Shown here: positions 8,960-17,516 of the stretch, piece after piece
Position numbering within the stretch: the stretch's first letter is position 1
Layout: each line of letters starts with the position of its first letter
Assembly: GCA_015061615.1 (NCBI GenBank)
Contig: SUWE01000006.1
Span: 1-64,000, forward strand
Direction: 5' to 3'
Origin: Lentisphaerota bacterium
GTDB lineage: Bacteria > Verrucomicrobiota > Lentisphaeria > Victivallales > Victivallaceae
DNA length: 64,000 nucleotides
Made by a program: the position numbers and the translations under genes
Notes under the pieces: model-generated
What the model was told of the DNA's origin: nothing
Databases searched by the model: none
The model's input: the letters and a program-made list of their open reading frames with translations, nothing else

Positions 8960-11002
8960 ATGAACAAGCGACTGGAAAAATTGCGTGAACAGACCCGTTC
9001 AGGATTCTATCATCAGTTCCGCACTCAAAGTGCCGACTTCCCCGCACTTGAAGAAAAGTGCCGCGGAATGTCTGATTATCAGGCGCAGGCAGAAGCGTTC
9101 AAATATTTCTCTTCGGTTGAAAAACCGGTCATCATTCCCGGTGAAAAACTGTACTTCACCCGCACGCTCGGCATCGTCATTCCCCGTATCCGCGGCGGTT
9201 ATGTGCTGGAAAATCTTTCTCCGGACTACTCCATACTGCTCAAAGAGGGGCTTTCCGGCAGAATCAATGTCGCGGAAAAAGAGCTTGCAAAAAGTAATAT
9301 CACCGCTGAAGAAAAAGATTTCCTCACCGCCGCCGTATCAATGATGCGCGATACGCTGGCGTTTTCCGAACGCTATGCAGTTGCGGCGGAAGAAGCCGGG
9401 GAAAATGAAGCGGCGGAGCTTTTACGCCGCGTTCCTGCAAATCCCGCAAAAACTCTGCATGAAGCACTGCAGTCGATAATCTTCATCAACGCGATGCTCC
9501 GCCTTTCTGCCAGCAGTCACCTCGGCTTCGGCAGAACCGACCAGTATCTGCTTGAATTTTACCGCAATGACCTTGCTTCAGGCAGAGAAACCCCTGAATC
9601 AGCAAGAGAACTGCTGACAGAATTTTTCATCATGCTCAGCAGAGATTACGACCTTTACAACGGTGTTCAGCGCGGCGACAACGGTCAGTCAATGGTGCTT
9701 GGCGGAATTTTGCCTGACGGCAGCAACGGCGAAAATGAGTTGACTGTGCTTCTTATGGATATTGCCGCCGATCTGGCGATGATCGAGCCGAAAATAAATC
9801 TGCGTATATCCAAAGATACCTCACATGAAGTTCTTAAAAGTGCCGCCCGCCTCTCGGGGTGCGGTCTGGGCTTTCCCCAGTTTTCCAATGACGAAGTGGT
9901 CATTGACGGATTGGTCAAGTTCGGTTATCCGCTGGAAAAGGCGCGCGATTATGTTGTTGCGGCGTGTTGGGAGTTTGTCGTTCCAGGCGGCAGAGATGTT
10001 CCCAATCTTTTTGCAATGAATCTGGCACTGGCGGCAGACAGAGCCATCCGTGCAGGTTTGAAAAACGGCGATGACTTTGACGGCATCTGCCGCCGTCTGC
10101 CGGTCGAGATGAAAGAGCTTTTTGAAAATATCAAGGAACAGCGCACAAAGAATCTGGAGTTCAACAGCAATCCGCTCTTTTCCTCCATCTGCCCTGATTG
10201 TCTGGAAAATCGTCACGACCTGAATATTTCCGGCGGAACTCACCGCAACTTCGGCTGTCACGGCTGTGCTTCAAGTACGGCGGCAGACTCCCTTGCGGCG
10301 GTGAAAAAGCTGGTCTTTGACGAAAAGAAAATCGCTCCGGAACTTCTGCTTGAAGCGCTGGAAAAGAATTTTGAAGGCTTCGATGAAGTGCGCAAACTGC
10401 TCAAATCGTGCGAAGACAAGGTCGGCTGCAACAGTGAACTTGCCGATGAAATGCTCAAATTTGTCTTTGACACCTTCGCAAAAACTCTTGAAGAAACGGA
10501 TGTGTGCCGCTACGGTGCGCGTGTCCGTCCCGGAACCGGTTCGGCGATGTTTTATGTACTGATGACCAAGGATAAAAATCAGCCGTCATACCTTGCGGCG
10601 ACTGCTGACGGCAGAAAAGAAGGTGAATATATCAGTTCAAGTTTGTCCCCTGCCCCCGGAGTGAAGGCAGCGGGCATGTTGAGCGTATTGCAGAGCTATT
10701 CGCAGATCGACTATACACGGGTCTGCAACGGCGGACCTATAACAATGGAACTTGATCCGGTCTACTTCCAAAGCGACGAGGCACTGGAAAAGATGACGGA
10801 ATTTCTGAAAGCGTTCCACCGCTCCGGCTGTCAGCAACTTCAGCTCAATACGCTTGATGCCGATCTGCTCCGCCGTGCGCAGGCGCATCCTGAAGAGTAC
10901 CGCGACTTGATCGTGCGGGTCTGGGGGTGGAGCGGATATTTTGTGGAACTGGAAAAGGTCTATCAGGATCAGATCATCGGGCGTCAGGCATTCCGGGGAT
11001 AA
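8960..11002 (+). CDS. Glycyl radical enzyme (pyruvate formate-lyase superfamily), unknown substrate
   Basis: The 680-aa product has the superfamily landmarks. The active-site Cys336 sits in AACWEFVVPGG, with Glu338 two residues on, as in dehydratase and decarboxylase members (usually GCVE). The radical Gly656 sits in RVWGWSGYF close to the C-terminus. Residues 425-448 follow the conserved GG-N-G-ADSLAA-KKLVF block but carry an unusual GCHGC (Cys433, Cys436) after CPDC (411-414). Pyruvate formate-lyase has two adjacent active-site cysteines, which are absent here, so it is not PflB. The protein is 80-150 residues shorter than typical diol dehydratases. An AAGGA site precedes the ATG. The activase gene follows 10 bp later. 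Reaction unknown; anaerobic and cytoplasmic. Confidence 0.88.
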   Translation: MNKRLEKLREQTRSGFYHQFRTQSADFPALEEKCRGMSDYQAQAEAFKYFSSVEKPVIIPGEKLYFTRTLGIVIPRIRGGYVLENLSPDYSILLKEGLSGRINVAEKELAKSNITAEEKDFLTAAVSMMRDTLAFSERYAVAAEEAGENEAAELLRRVPANPAKTLHEALQSIIFINAMLRLSASSHLGFGRTDQYLLEFYRNDLASGRETPESARELLTEFFIMLSRDYDLYNGVQRGDNGQSMVLGGILPDGSNGENELTVLLMDIAADLAMIEPKINLRISKDTSHEVLKSAARLSGCGLGFPQFSNDEVVIDGLVKFGYPLEKARDYVVAACWEFVVPGGRDVPNLFAMNLALAADRAIRAGLKNGDDFDGICRRLPVEMKELFENIKEQRTKNLEFNSNPLFSSICPDCLENRHDLNISGGTHRNFGCHGCASSTAADSLAAVKKLVFDEKKIAPELLLEALEKNFEGFDEVRKLLKSCEDKVGCNSELADEMLKFVFDTFAKTLEETDVCRYGARVRPGTGSAMFYVLMTKDKNQPSYLAATADGRKEGEYISSSLSPAPGVKAAGMLSVLQSYSQIDYTRVCNGGPITMELDPVYFQSDEALEKMTEFLKAFHRSGCQQLQLNTLDADLLRRAQAHPEEYRDLIVRVWGWSGYFVELEKVYQDQIIGRQAFRG

Positions 11003-11012
11003 CAGAGAGAAT

Positions 11013-11774
11013 ATGTACGGAACGGTTTTCGATATTGCCGAGTGCAGTATCCACGATGGTCCGGGGATGCGGATAACGGTATTTTTCAAGGGTTGTCCGC
11101 TGCGGTGCCGCTGGTGCCATTCTCCGGAAGGTCAACTGCCGGAAATCGAAACGCTTCATCCGGCAAATCTTGAGCCGCGCGTTTGCGGAAAAAGGTGGAG
11201 CGCAGAAGAACTTTCCGGTTACCTGAACAAAAGAGTCAGACTTCTTGACGGAGGGGTGACATTTTCCGGCGGGGAACCGTTGATGCAGAGTGAGTTCCTT
11301 TCTGAGCTGCTCGACAGGCTTCCCGGAGTGCATACCCTTGTGGACAGTTGCGGCTTTGCTCCGGAAGAAAAGTTCCTGAAAATCGCCCGCAAGGTTTCAA
11401 TGTTCTTTTTCGGCTTGAAACTGCTTGATGATGCTCAATCACGTTACTGGACAAAGCAGGAGTGTTCCGGCGTAAAAAACAATCTGCTTCTGCTCGACCG
11501 GGAAACGGATACTCCGTACCGTCTGCGCATACCGCTTTTGTCCGGAGTGACGGATACAAATGAGTATCTGCGGGAACTGGAAAAATTCTGCCGTCAGCTT
11601 AAAAGGATAACGGAAATAGATTTTCTTCCGTCAAATCCCGAAGCCGGAGCAAAATACGCTGAGTGCGGCAGGGTTTTCGCCCCCGGATTTGAGGTTGGAA
11701 AAACGGCATCTCTGCCGGAGTGGTTTGCTCCGGGCTGTCCGTTCCGTCAGCTTTCAGCCGGACAAATCGGTTAA
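11013..11774 (+). CDS. Glycyl radical enzyme activase (radical SAM)
   Basis: The 253-aa product begins with CSIHDGPGMRITVFFKGCPL and carries the radical-SAM cluster CX3CX2C (Cys28, Cys32, Cys35 in KGCPLRCRWC). The GGVTFSGGEPL strand after it is typical of PFL-activase-type enzymes. It lacks the 8-Cys ferredoxin insertion usual in activases of diol dehydratases and decarboxylases, so in build it is like PFL-activating enzyme although its partner is not a PFL. It would generate the glycyl radical on the enzyme encoded 10 bp upstream. The start at 11013 is used because the family's conserved N-terminus begins there; an in-frame upstream start would lie inside the previous gene. Confidence 0.88.
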   Translation: MYGTVFDIAECSIHDGPGMRITVFFKGCPLRCRWCHSPEGQLPEIETLHPANLEPRVCGKRWSAEELSGYLNKRVRLLDGGVTFSGGEPLMQSEFLSELLDRLPGVHTLVDSCGFAPEEKFLKIARKVSMFFFGLKLLDDAQSRYWTKQECSGVKNNLLLLDRETDTPYRLRIPLLSGVTDTNEYLRELEKFCRQLKRITEIDFLPSNPEAGAKYAECGRVFAPGFEVGKTASLPEWFAPGCPFRQLSAGQIG

Positions 11775-11800
11775 AAAATATAGATTTTCTCGTAAATGAC

Positions 11801-11832
11801 TTGAAAAAGTGTTATTTGTGAGGCATATTATA
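11801..11832 (+). promoter_or_regulatory. Putative tRNA-Arg promoter
   Basis: TTGAAA at 11801-11806 precedes an AT-rich -10 region (CATATT at 17 bp or TATTAT at 19 bp spacing), some 17-20 bp before the mature tRNA. The exact -10 is uncertain. Confidence 0.4.
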
Positions 11833-11848
11833 AAATATACAACAGTGC

Positions 11849-11924
<76 letters not shown>

Positions 11925-12321
11925 TTTTTTTGTAAAAAAAATGGCAAACGAAGACGCAAGTCTTCACTTCACTGAGCCGTCAGGCTCAACTTCACATCTT
12001 CACGCGGCGAAGCCGCTCTTCACTAAAACACCGTTCTGACTTGCTTGTGAAGTCGCTCATTTCATTCGCTTGTGAAGAAGTCGGCTTACGCCGCCTGTGA
12101 AGTTGTTCACTCGAGCTGCTTTTTTTTGTAAAAAAATGGCAAACGAAGACGCAAGTCTTCAATTCACACTTTTGCAAATTGCCGTTAAACGGCAATGCAA
12201 AAGTTCTTCACATCTTCACGCGGCGACAGCCGCTCTTCACAAAATTACAGTTTCGACTTGCTTGTGAAGTCGCTCATTTCATTCGCTTGTGAAGAAGTCG
12301 GCTTACGCCGCCTGTGAAGTT
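11925..12321 (+). repeat. Two-copy hairpin array punctuated by CTTCAC/GTGAAG
   Basis: Two tandem copies (11925-12120 and 12121-12321) each begin with T-run, GTA, A-run and ATGGCAAACGAAGAC. Within each copy, short perfect hairpins are separated by CTTCAC in the left half: GAAGAC/GTCTTC, TGAGCC/GGCTCA (copy 1 only), GCGGC/GCCGC. In the right half they are separated by GTGAAG: CGGC/GCCG and a CGCTCATTTCATTCGCTT spacer. Copy 2 replaces the TGAGCC hairpin by a long one (12169-12203). CTTCAC and GTGAAG are complementary, so each copy can fold as a multibranched structure. No coding sequence is seen here. Confidence 0.8.
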
Positions 12322-12435
12322 GCCCTCTCTGGCGAGAAAATATGTTAATCATTATTTCTTCAACAGTTTGTAACATTCCTCACTGTAGATTTTGCAGCTG
12401 GTTTGATTCATAGTCTGTTTTGCGGCACACCAAAT

Positions 12436-12489
12436 CTGTCCGACCTGTCCGACTTGTCCGACCTGTCCGACCTGTCCGACCTGTCCGAT
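12436..12489. repeat. 9-bp tandem repeat, six units
   Basis: Six head-to-tail copies of CTGTCCGAC (unit 3 starts with T, unit 6 ends with T). It lies 100 bp beyond the stop codon of the minus-strand AraC gene, in sequence without any supported gene. Units of this kind change copy number by slippage. Confidence 0.9.
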
Positions 12490-12588
12490 AAAGCCGTCCT
12501 GACGGCATTCACGCAACGACAGGTTGCAAAAGAGTAACTGTTTGACAAACTGCGGTGTTTTCTGTCACAGGCAGTCAAGTTGAACTGT

Positions 12589-13374
12589 TCATGTGGAAGC
12601 AACAAGAGTATTGCGCATTTTAACAGGCGGCACTCCGTAACGGGCTTTGAATGCTTTGGAAAAGTGATAACGGTTGGAAAATCCTGTTTTTATGGCAATA
12701 TCCTCAATAGAATTATGCAGATCAGCAAGCATTATCAACGCTCTTTCCAAACGACGCTCCATAGCATAATGAATAGGCGAAACGCCTGTTTCCTGCTTAA
12801 AAAGATGACACAAATTGCTGACTGACATATTGAGCTTTTTTGCAAGAGTTTCAAGCTGCAGATTCTGATCACAGCCTTGGGATATAAGATAACTGGCTTG
12901 ATAAATGCGGTCATCGCGTATTTGCCGACGGCAGAAGTGATTTTCAGGTATCTGCAGCAGCAAGCTGAATATCAACGAATATAACGCAAGAGCGGTTTTC
13001 TGTTCACTCTCATATCTTTGAAAAAGATGAATATTTTTTTCGATAGGAATAAGCTCTATACTGTTCAATGAATCAAATGGTTGAAATGCTATAAAATGTA
13101 TAAAGCTGTGATTGAATGGAGCAGTTTGCACTGGACTGTGTTCCAGATTCGGCGGTATCAGCATTATATGGTCAGGCAAAACAGGATAAACTTTACCGTC
13201 AGCATGGATCTCTGCACCTGGAGTTTTGTTCCAGTAACAGTAAAAGAACGGATTATTCCTTTTTTCAGGCACATTCCATTGTTTTATCTCAAGATCGACA
13301 TTGTACCTTATCACCTGGATATCAGGACGGGATATCCATTTATACTTGGTGATATCTTCCTTGTAATAATTCAT
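12589..13374 (-). CDS. AraC-family regulator of the rhamnoside locus
   Basis: The 261-aa product has an N-terminal cupin-like domain (about 30-110; HADGKVYPVLPDHIMLIPPNLEHS in part) and a C-terminal double HTH. The HTH segments are NLQLETLAKKLNMSVSNLCH and IEDIAIKTGFSNRYHFSKAF, followed by GVPPVKMR. The ATG at 13374 is preferred over an in-frame TTG 21 bp upstream. It is divergent from the six-gene locus that includes a rhamnosidase and rhamnose isomerase, so it likely activates that operon in response to rhamnose or a rhamnoside. RhaS/RhaR are also AraC-type, but orthology cannot be claimed from sequence reading alone. Confidence 0.88.
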   Translation of the reverse strand: MNYYKEDITKYKWISRPDIQVIRYNVDLEIKQWNVPEKRNNPFFYCYWNKTPGAEIHADGKVYPVLPDHIMLIPPNLEHSPVQTAPFNHSFIHFIAFQPFDSLNSIELIPIEKNIHLFQRYESEQKTALALYSLIFSLLLQIPENHFCRRQIRDDRIYQASYLISQGCDQNLQLETLAKKLNMSVSNLCHLFKQETGVSPIHYAMERRLERALIMLADLHNSIEDIAIKTGFSNRYHFSKAFKARYGVPPVKMRNTLVAST

Positions 13375-13444
13375 TCCAACATCTCTTTTTTGCAAGAATT
13401 GATATCTTTTCAGGAAAAAATTGACATTTTAATTTTTCCCGCAT

Positions 13445-13461
13445 GTGATATATTATATCAA
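13445..13461. promoter_or_regulatory. Palindrome GTGATATA-T-TATATCAA, possible operator
   Basis: A 17-bp near-palindrome (7 of 8 arm positions) lies 70 bp upstream of the AraC start in the divergent region. An almost identical perfect palindrome sits beside another AraC gene at 63613-63629. It also contains TATAAT when read on the minus strand, so it may combine a -10 box and an operator. A separate plus-strand -10 (TACAAT, about 13523) with a poor -35 would serve the operon. Confidence 0.5.
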
Positions 13462-13599
13462 GCTGTTTACAATATAGCACACAAATTATGATTTGCAAGT
13501 TTTTACATTGTTCGCACTCTGTTACAATGATATCAGATGTTCCGCTCTGTAAAGTCAAAACAGCAAAAAAAAACAGTATGAATCAAAAGAGGTAAAAAA

Positions 13600-14394
13600 A
13601 TGAAAAAACATTTGCTCCCGATCTTCGTTGGCATGATAAGCATCACTGCAATCGGCGGTGAGATCGCATCACTGAAAGCTCCGACAGATTTTACAGTTCC
13701 GTCCCGGGTAACACTCCAGAACGGCACATTTTCTTTCAAAGGCAATAATACTTCTCTGCTTTCCAAAGAATTTATCACGATCGATCCAGCGAAAAAATAC
13801 AAAATTTCCGGTGAGTTCAGAGCAAAAGACGGAACACCCGCTGCGGGAATCATCATGGGTTTTGCTCCTGTAGACAAAGACGGCAAGGCGATCCGTACAT
13901 CTGAGTACAATGTTATTGCCGATACTGCAACAGAAATCGCCGTAAATGCACCTGCCGGCAGTAAAACCATCATACTCAAAAATGCGGCAAAATGGAACGC
14001 CCGGGTTCCACACACTGTCATAGCTTTCAATATCGCCGATGATTTTTCAGATCTGCCCAACCGCGATACAGCTTCCATTGCCCCCAATGGAATAAAAATG
14101 AATAATGGTCAATGGGAAATCACTCTGGCTTCTCCGCTCAAAAAAGCTGTTTCTGCCGGCACGAAAGTCCGTCAGCAGCGCGGCGGCGACACCTATATCA
14201 ACCGTATCCACAGAAAAATGACCGATCAATGGATCTCCGCTTCCGGAATCGTTTCAGGTTTTACAAAAAATACACACTCCAGTCTGAAATTCTGGCCTGG
14301 AACCAGCAAAGTCAGAATAGCGATAACATTTGTCCGCGGCACCAGAGAATCTGTAACAGAGTTTCGGAATATCAAAGTTGAAGAGCTGGATTGA
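13600..14394 (+). CDS. Small secreted protein, carbohydrate-binding-like
   Basis: The 264-aa product has a signal peptide (about residues 1-20) and an almost entirely beta-type sequence. It includes FITIDPAKKYKISGEFRAKD and FRNIKVEELD at the C-terminus, both common in jelly-roll carbohydrate-binding modules (CBM4/9/22-like). I see no catalytic residues. AGAGGT precedes the ATG. It is the first gene of the rhamnoside locus, 39 bp upstream of the pseudopilin gene. A role in binding the substrate outside the cell is inference only. Confidence 0.72.
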   Translation: MKKHLLPIFVGMISITAIGGEIASLKAPTDFTVPSRVTLQNGTFSFKGNNTSLLSKEFITIDPAKKYKISGEFRAKDGTPAAGIIMGFAPVDKDGKAIRTSEYNVIADTATEIAVNAPAGSKTIILKNAAKWNARVPHTVIAFNIADDFSDLPNRDTASIAPNGIKMNNGQWEITLASPLKKAVSAGTKVRQQRGGDTYINRIHRKMTDQWISASGIVSGFTKNTHSSLKFWPGTSKVRIAITFVRGTRESVTEFRNIKVEELD

Positions 14395-14433
14395 TTTTCT
14401 GCTGAAATCAAATAAAATACAGGAATTACAATC

Positions 14434-15234
14434 ATGTCGAAAAAAACGGTATGCTTCACTGAAAAAAATGTGAGAAAACAGATTCATTTCACCCTTATTG
14501 AGCTTCTCGTTGTAATAGCAATTATTGCAATTCTTGCGGCGATACTGCTGCCGGCATTGAACAGTGCCAGAGAACGCGGAAGATCCGTCGCATGTCTCAA
14601 TAATCTGAGTCAGATCATCAAAGGTGTACACGCTTATGCGGACAGTTACGATGATTGGCTGCCAGGCGGATACAATGGTCTTGACGGTTCAAGCAAAGCT
14701 TATCCGTGGAGTTCAGTTATCCTTTCCATGTATGAAAAAATGAGCAATAAATATTCCATTGCTTCTTACGGAGTGAAAACAGGCATATTCGCCTGTCCGA
14801 GCGAACCGGATGCCATTGGAAAGAGTTCAGGTTTCTTTTACCATGGACACTATACACTCAATGCCCGTCTCTGCAGTACAAATATGTCATCTGAAACTTC
14901 AGGCGCAATGACTTTTATCCGCCGCAAGACGACCATGGTCAATCAGCCATCATCAGCATTGACGGTTTTTGACGGAACACACAAAACCGAACCGTATATG
15001 ACTTATGTCAGCAAAACCAGTTACGCCCGTGCAGGCTCTATTGCCAGCAGACACGGTGCTGGAGTATCTGATGAAGACACGGCAACTGAACACAATTATT
15101 ATTCAGGCAATTCTCTGAATGGTGCTTTTGCTGATGGTCATGCTGAATCCATTCTTCGGGAATCGTGGAGAAATGGTGCAAACTACGGTCACAAAATGCT
15201 CAATCAGGGTTACAGTAACGATTTTGCAAATTGA
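14434..15234 (+). CDS. Pseudopilin, prepilin-type N-terminus, DUF1559-like
   Basis: The 266-aa product has an 18-residue leader and then [19 protein letters not shown] from residue 19 with Glu at +5, followed by [17 protein letters not shown]. The residue before the cleavage site is His, not Gly. The body contains [21 protein letters not shown], a FACPSEPD segment and a C-terminal ADGHAESI motif, as in DUF1559 proteins. The first 35 residues after cleavage nearly match those of the pseudopilins at 4899 and 37142, although codon choice differs. An AGGAA site precedes the ATG. It lies inside the rhamnoside operon, and its stop overlaps the possible TTG start of the next gene. Confidence 0.9.
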   Translation: MSKKTVCFTEKNVRKQIHFTLIELLVVIAIIAILAAILLPALNSARERGRSVACLNNLSQIIKGVHAYADSYDDWLPGGYNGLDGSSKAYPWSSVILSMYEKMSNKYSIASYGVKTGIFACPSEPDAIGKSSGFFYHGHYTLNARLCSTNMSSETSGAMTFIRRKTTMVNQPSSALTVFDGTHKTEPYMTYVSKTSYARAGSIASRHGAGVSDEDTATEHNYYSGNSLNGAFADGHAESILRESWRNGANYGHKMLNQGYSNDFAN

Positions 15235-15242
15235 TAAATTCC

Positions 15243-17510
15243 ATGATTCGCGACTTGATTTTACCCCCATCCGAATTGTCCCCTGCATATTTCTGGTACC
15301 TCAACGGTCCGATGAAACCGTCGGCACTCAGAAAACAGCTGCGCGAAATGGCAAAAGCTGGTATACGGAATGTCTGTCCCCATCCATGGCCTGCAGAATT
15401 CCGTCCTCAACAGCACCCTGAAGCGATGACACCGGATTATCTGTCAGAAGAATATTTTGATTGTTTCAGGGTGATTCTTGAAGAGTGTAAAAAGCTCGGA
15501 ATGAGTTGTTACCTTTACGATGAAGGCGGCTGGCCGTCAGGCAACGCCTGCGGTAAAGTACGCGCCTCCGGCGGCGACAAGTGGTCACCGATGTATTGGA
15601 CAAAGCATGGCATTGAGATCTCTCCTGCACAGCCGGAGAAAACAGCACCCGCAATCAATTCATTGATGCAGGAACCGACTGATAAATTTCTTGAATTGAC
15701 CCATGAAGCATATTACCGGCACTTCGGCAGTGAATTCGGCAGAACTTTACGCTTTGCTTTTATGGATGAACCGCGGGTACCAGCTACTTTTCTCAAACAT
15801 TTTGTATCGTGGTGTCCTGATCTGGCTGAACAATTCAGAAAACATTGCGGTTATGAACTTGAACCGCATCTGAGTTCTCTGGTTGATGACACTGCTTTGG
15901 AAACAGTAAAAATTGATTTTCATGATCTGATTTCAAAATTATTTGTCAGAAGATTTCTGCTGCCGATCCGAAACTGGTGCCGTAAACATGGTATGCTCAA
16001 CGGCGGACACTTCGGCGGCGAGGATGAACATGAACTTGCCATTCTTCATGGGCACGGCCACATAATGCGCTCGCTTCGGGCATTGGATTTGCCTGGAGTG
16101 GATGCAATATGGCGCCAGATTTTTCCTGATAAAGAAAACAGGCAATTCCCGAAATTAGCCTCATCCATAGCGCATCAGGCAGGCAGAAAACAGACATTGG
16201 GTGAACTGTTTGCAGTTTACGGCAACGGTCTGACTCCTGAAAACAGAAAATTTCTGATCGACTATATGCTTGTACGCGGAATCAATACTCTGGTATTCAG
16301 CAAAATTGCAATTTCTCACAAAAAGCAGTTTATTTTAGGATGCCGCCCGCACTTCGGTCCGATAGATCCTTTATGGAAATATTCCCGCAATATGCATGAT
16401 TACACTGCCCGTGCCGCGTGGCTGCTTACGCGGGGAACTCCAGTTATTCCCAATGCTGTATATTTTGACATGCGCTCAGTTTGGGCAGGCGGCAAATATC
16501 TTACTGATGCGGTTGCAAAACAGTGTGAGATCACCGATTTACTTATGAAAAAACAGTGTGATTTTGATTTTGTCGATGATGATGCTCTGGAAAAAGCCGG
16601 AATATGCAATGGTATTATCCGTATCGGAAAAATGAGTTATCAGACTCTTACGATGACGGAATCCAGTTTTCTGCCGCAAAAAGTCAAAAATATCGCAGAA
16701 AATTTTGTTTCATCCGCCCCGGTCCCTTTATTAAAAGTTGAACCTGAAACTCCTGAATTGAGAGTATGCAAACGCAAATGGGGCAAACGGATGATATACT
16801 TTTGCGTAAATGAAAGCGGAAAAGCGCTGGATGTAACACTTACACTGGCGGAATCTCCTGTGCTTTATCTGGATTTGCATGACCTTTGGGAATACCGTTT
16901 GAGTTCACCATCGTTTTCATGGCACTTTGAACCATTCAGTTCCGCCTTTTTCATAACTGGCAAAGCGGGGAATAAAGATCTGGAATACTTTGAAGCAGAA
17001 AAAGAGTTGACCTCTTCATGGACATTGCGTCCGTTGCGGAAACATATTGTGGCAGAAAGTGATTTGGAAATCATCCCCTGCAAAGACAAAGCCGTTTCTG
17101 CAGAACTTGGCGATTGGAGTCCGATTCTCGGCAGAGATTTCAGCGGCGATGCAGTTTATCGGACAATTTTTCACACCGACCGAACTGATTTGACACTCGA
17201 TCTGGGCAAAGTATGCTTCTGTGCCTCGGTAAAATTGAATAATGTGGAACTCGGTTCCCGTTTTCTGCCGCCATATCGTTTCCCGCTGGCTGATGCACTG
17301 AAAAAGGGACGTAATGTACTGGAAATAACAGTTTCCAATACTCTGGGCAATGCACTGGCGGCACCAGGGGTTCTGGAAAGGATACAAGAGGCGTATCCAC
17401 CTTGTTCAACTTATGAAAAACAGCAGCGTGAGTTTGAAAAAGATTCTCTTGTCAGCGGACTGTTCGGTCCAGTCATGTTCGGCAGATTTCAAAAAAAAGT
17501 AATGGAGTAA
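15243..17510 (+). CDS. GH106-like alpha-L-rhamnosidase
   Basis: The product is about 755 aa. Near residue 95 it carries YLYDEGGWPSGNACGKV, a segment characteristic of GH106 rhamnosidases. It also has YFWYLNGPM at the start, FMDEPRVPATF near 180 and a beta-sandwich C-terminus (LDLGKVCFCASVKLNNVELG). GH106 enzymes cleave terminal alpha-L-rhamnose. Rhamnose isomerase two genes downstream supports this reading. The protein has no signal peptide and is shorter than many GH106 members (about 900-1100), so it probably acts in the cytoplasm on imported rhamnosides. I chose ATG at 15243. An in-frame TTG at 15231 overlaps the previous stop codon and would add four residues; neither has a strong ribosome site. 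Confidence 0.82.
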   Translation: MIRDLILPPSELSPAYFWYLNGPMKPSALRKQLREMAKAGIRNVCPHPWPAEFRPQQHPEAMTPDYLSEEYFDCFRVILEECKKLGMSCYLYDEGGWPSGNACGKVRASGGDKWSPMYWTKHGIEISPAQPEKTAPAINSLMQEPTDKFLELTHEAYYRHFGSEFGRTLRFAFMDEPRVPATFLKHFVSWCPDLAEQFRKHCGYELEPHLSSLVDDTALETVKIDFHDLISKLFVRRFLLPIRNWCRKHGMLNGGHFGGEDEHELAILHGHGHIMRSLRALDLPGVDAIWRQIFPDKENRQFPKLASSIAHQAGRKQTLGELFAVYGNGLTPENRKFLIDYMLVRGINTLVFSKIAISHKKQFILGCRPHFGPIDPLWKYSRNMHDYTARAAWLLTRGTPVIPNAVYFDMRSVWAGGKYLTDAVAKQCEITDLLMKKQCDFDFVDDDALEKAGICNGIIRIGKMSYQTLTMTESSFLPQKVKNIAENFVSSAPVPLLKVEPETPELRVCKRKWGKRMIYFCVNESGKALDVTLTLAESPVLYLDLHDLWEYRLSSPSFSWHFEPFSSAFFITGKAGNKDLEYFEAEKELTSSWTLRPLRKHIVAESDLEIIPCKDKAVSAELGDWSPILGRDFSGDAVYRTIFHTDRTDLTLDLGKVCFCASVKLNNVELGSRFLPPYRFPLADALKKGRNVLEITVSNTLGNALAAPGVLERIQEAYPPCSTYEKQQREFEKDSLVSGLFGPVMFGRFQKKVME

Positions 17511-17516
17511 TAAAAA

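Noticed and set aside
11992-12195. Small minus-strand open frame in the hairpin array
   Set aside because: It is made of repeat sequence, lacks a ribosome site and has no similarity to known proteins.
11925-12588. Integrated element using the tRNA-Arg 3' end as attachment site
   Set aside because: The sequence after CCA is a repeat array without integrase, and no repeated copy of the tRNA 3' end was found in the window.
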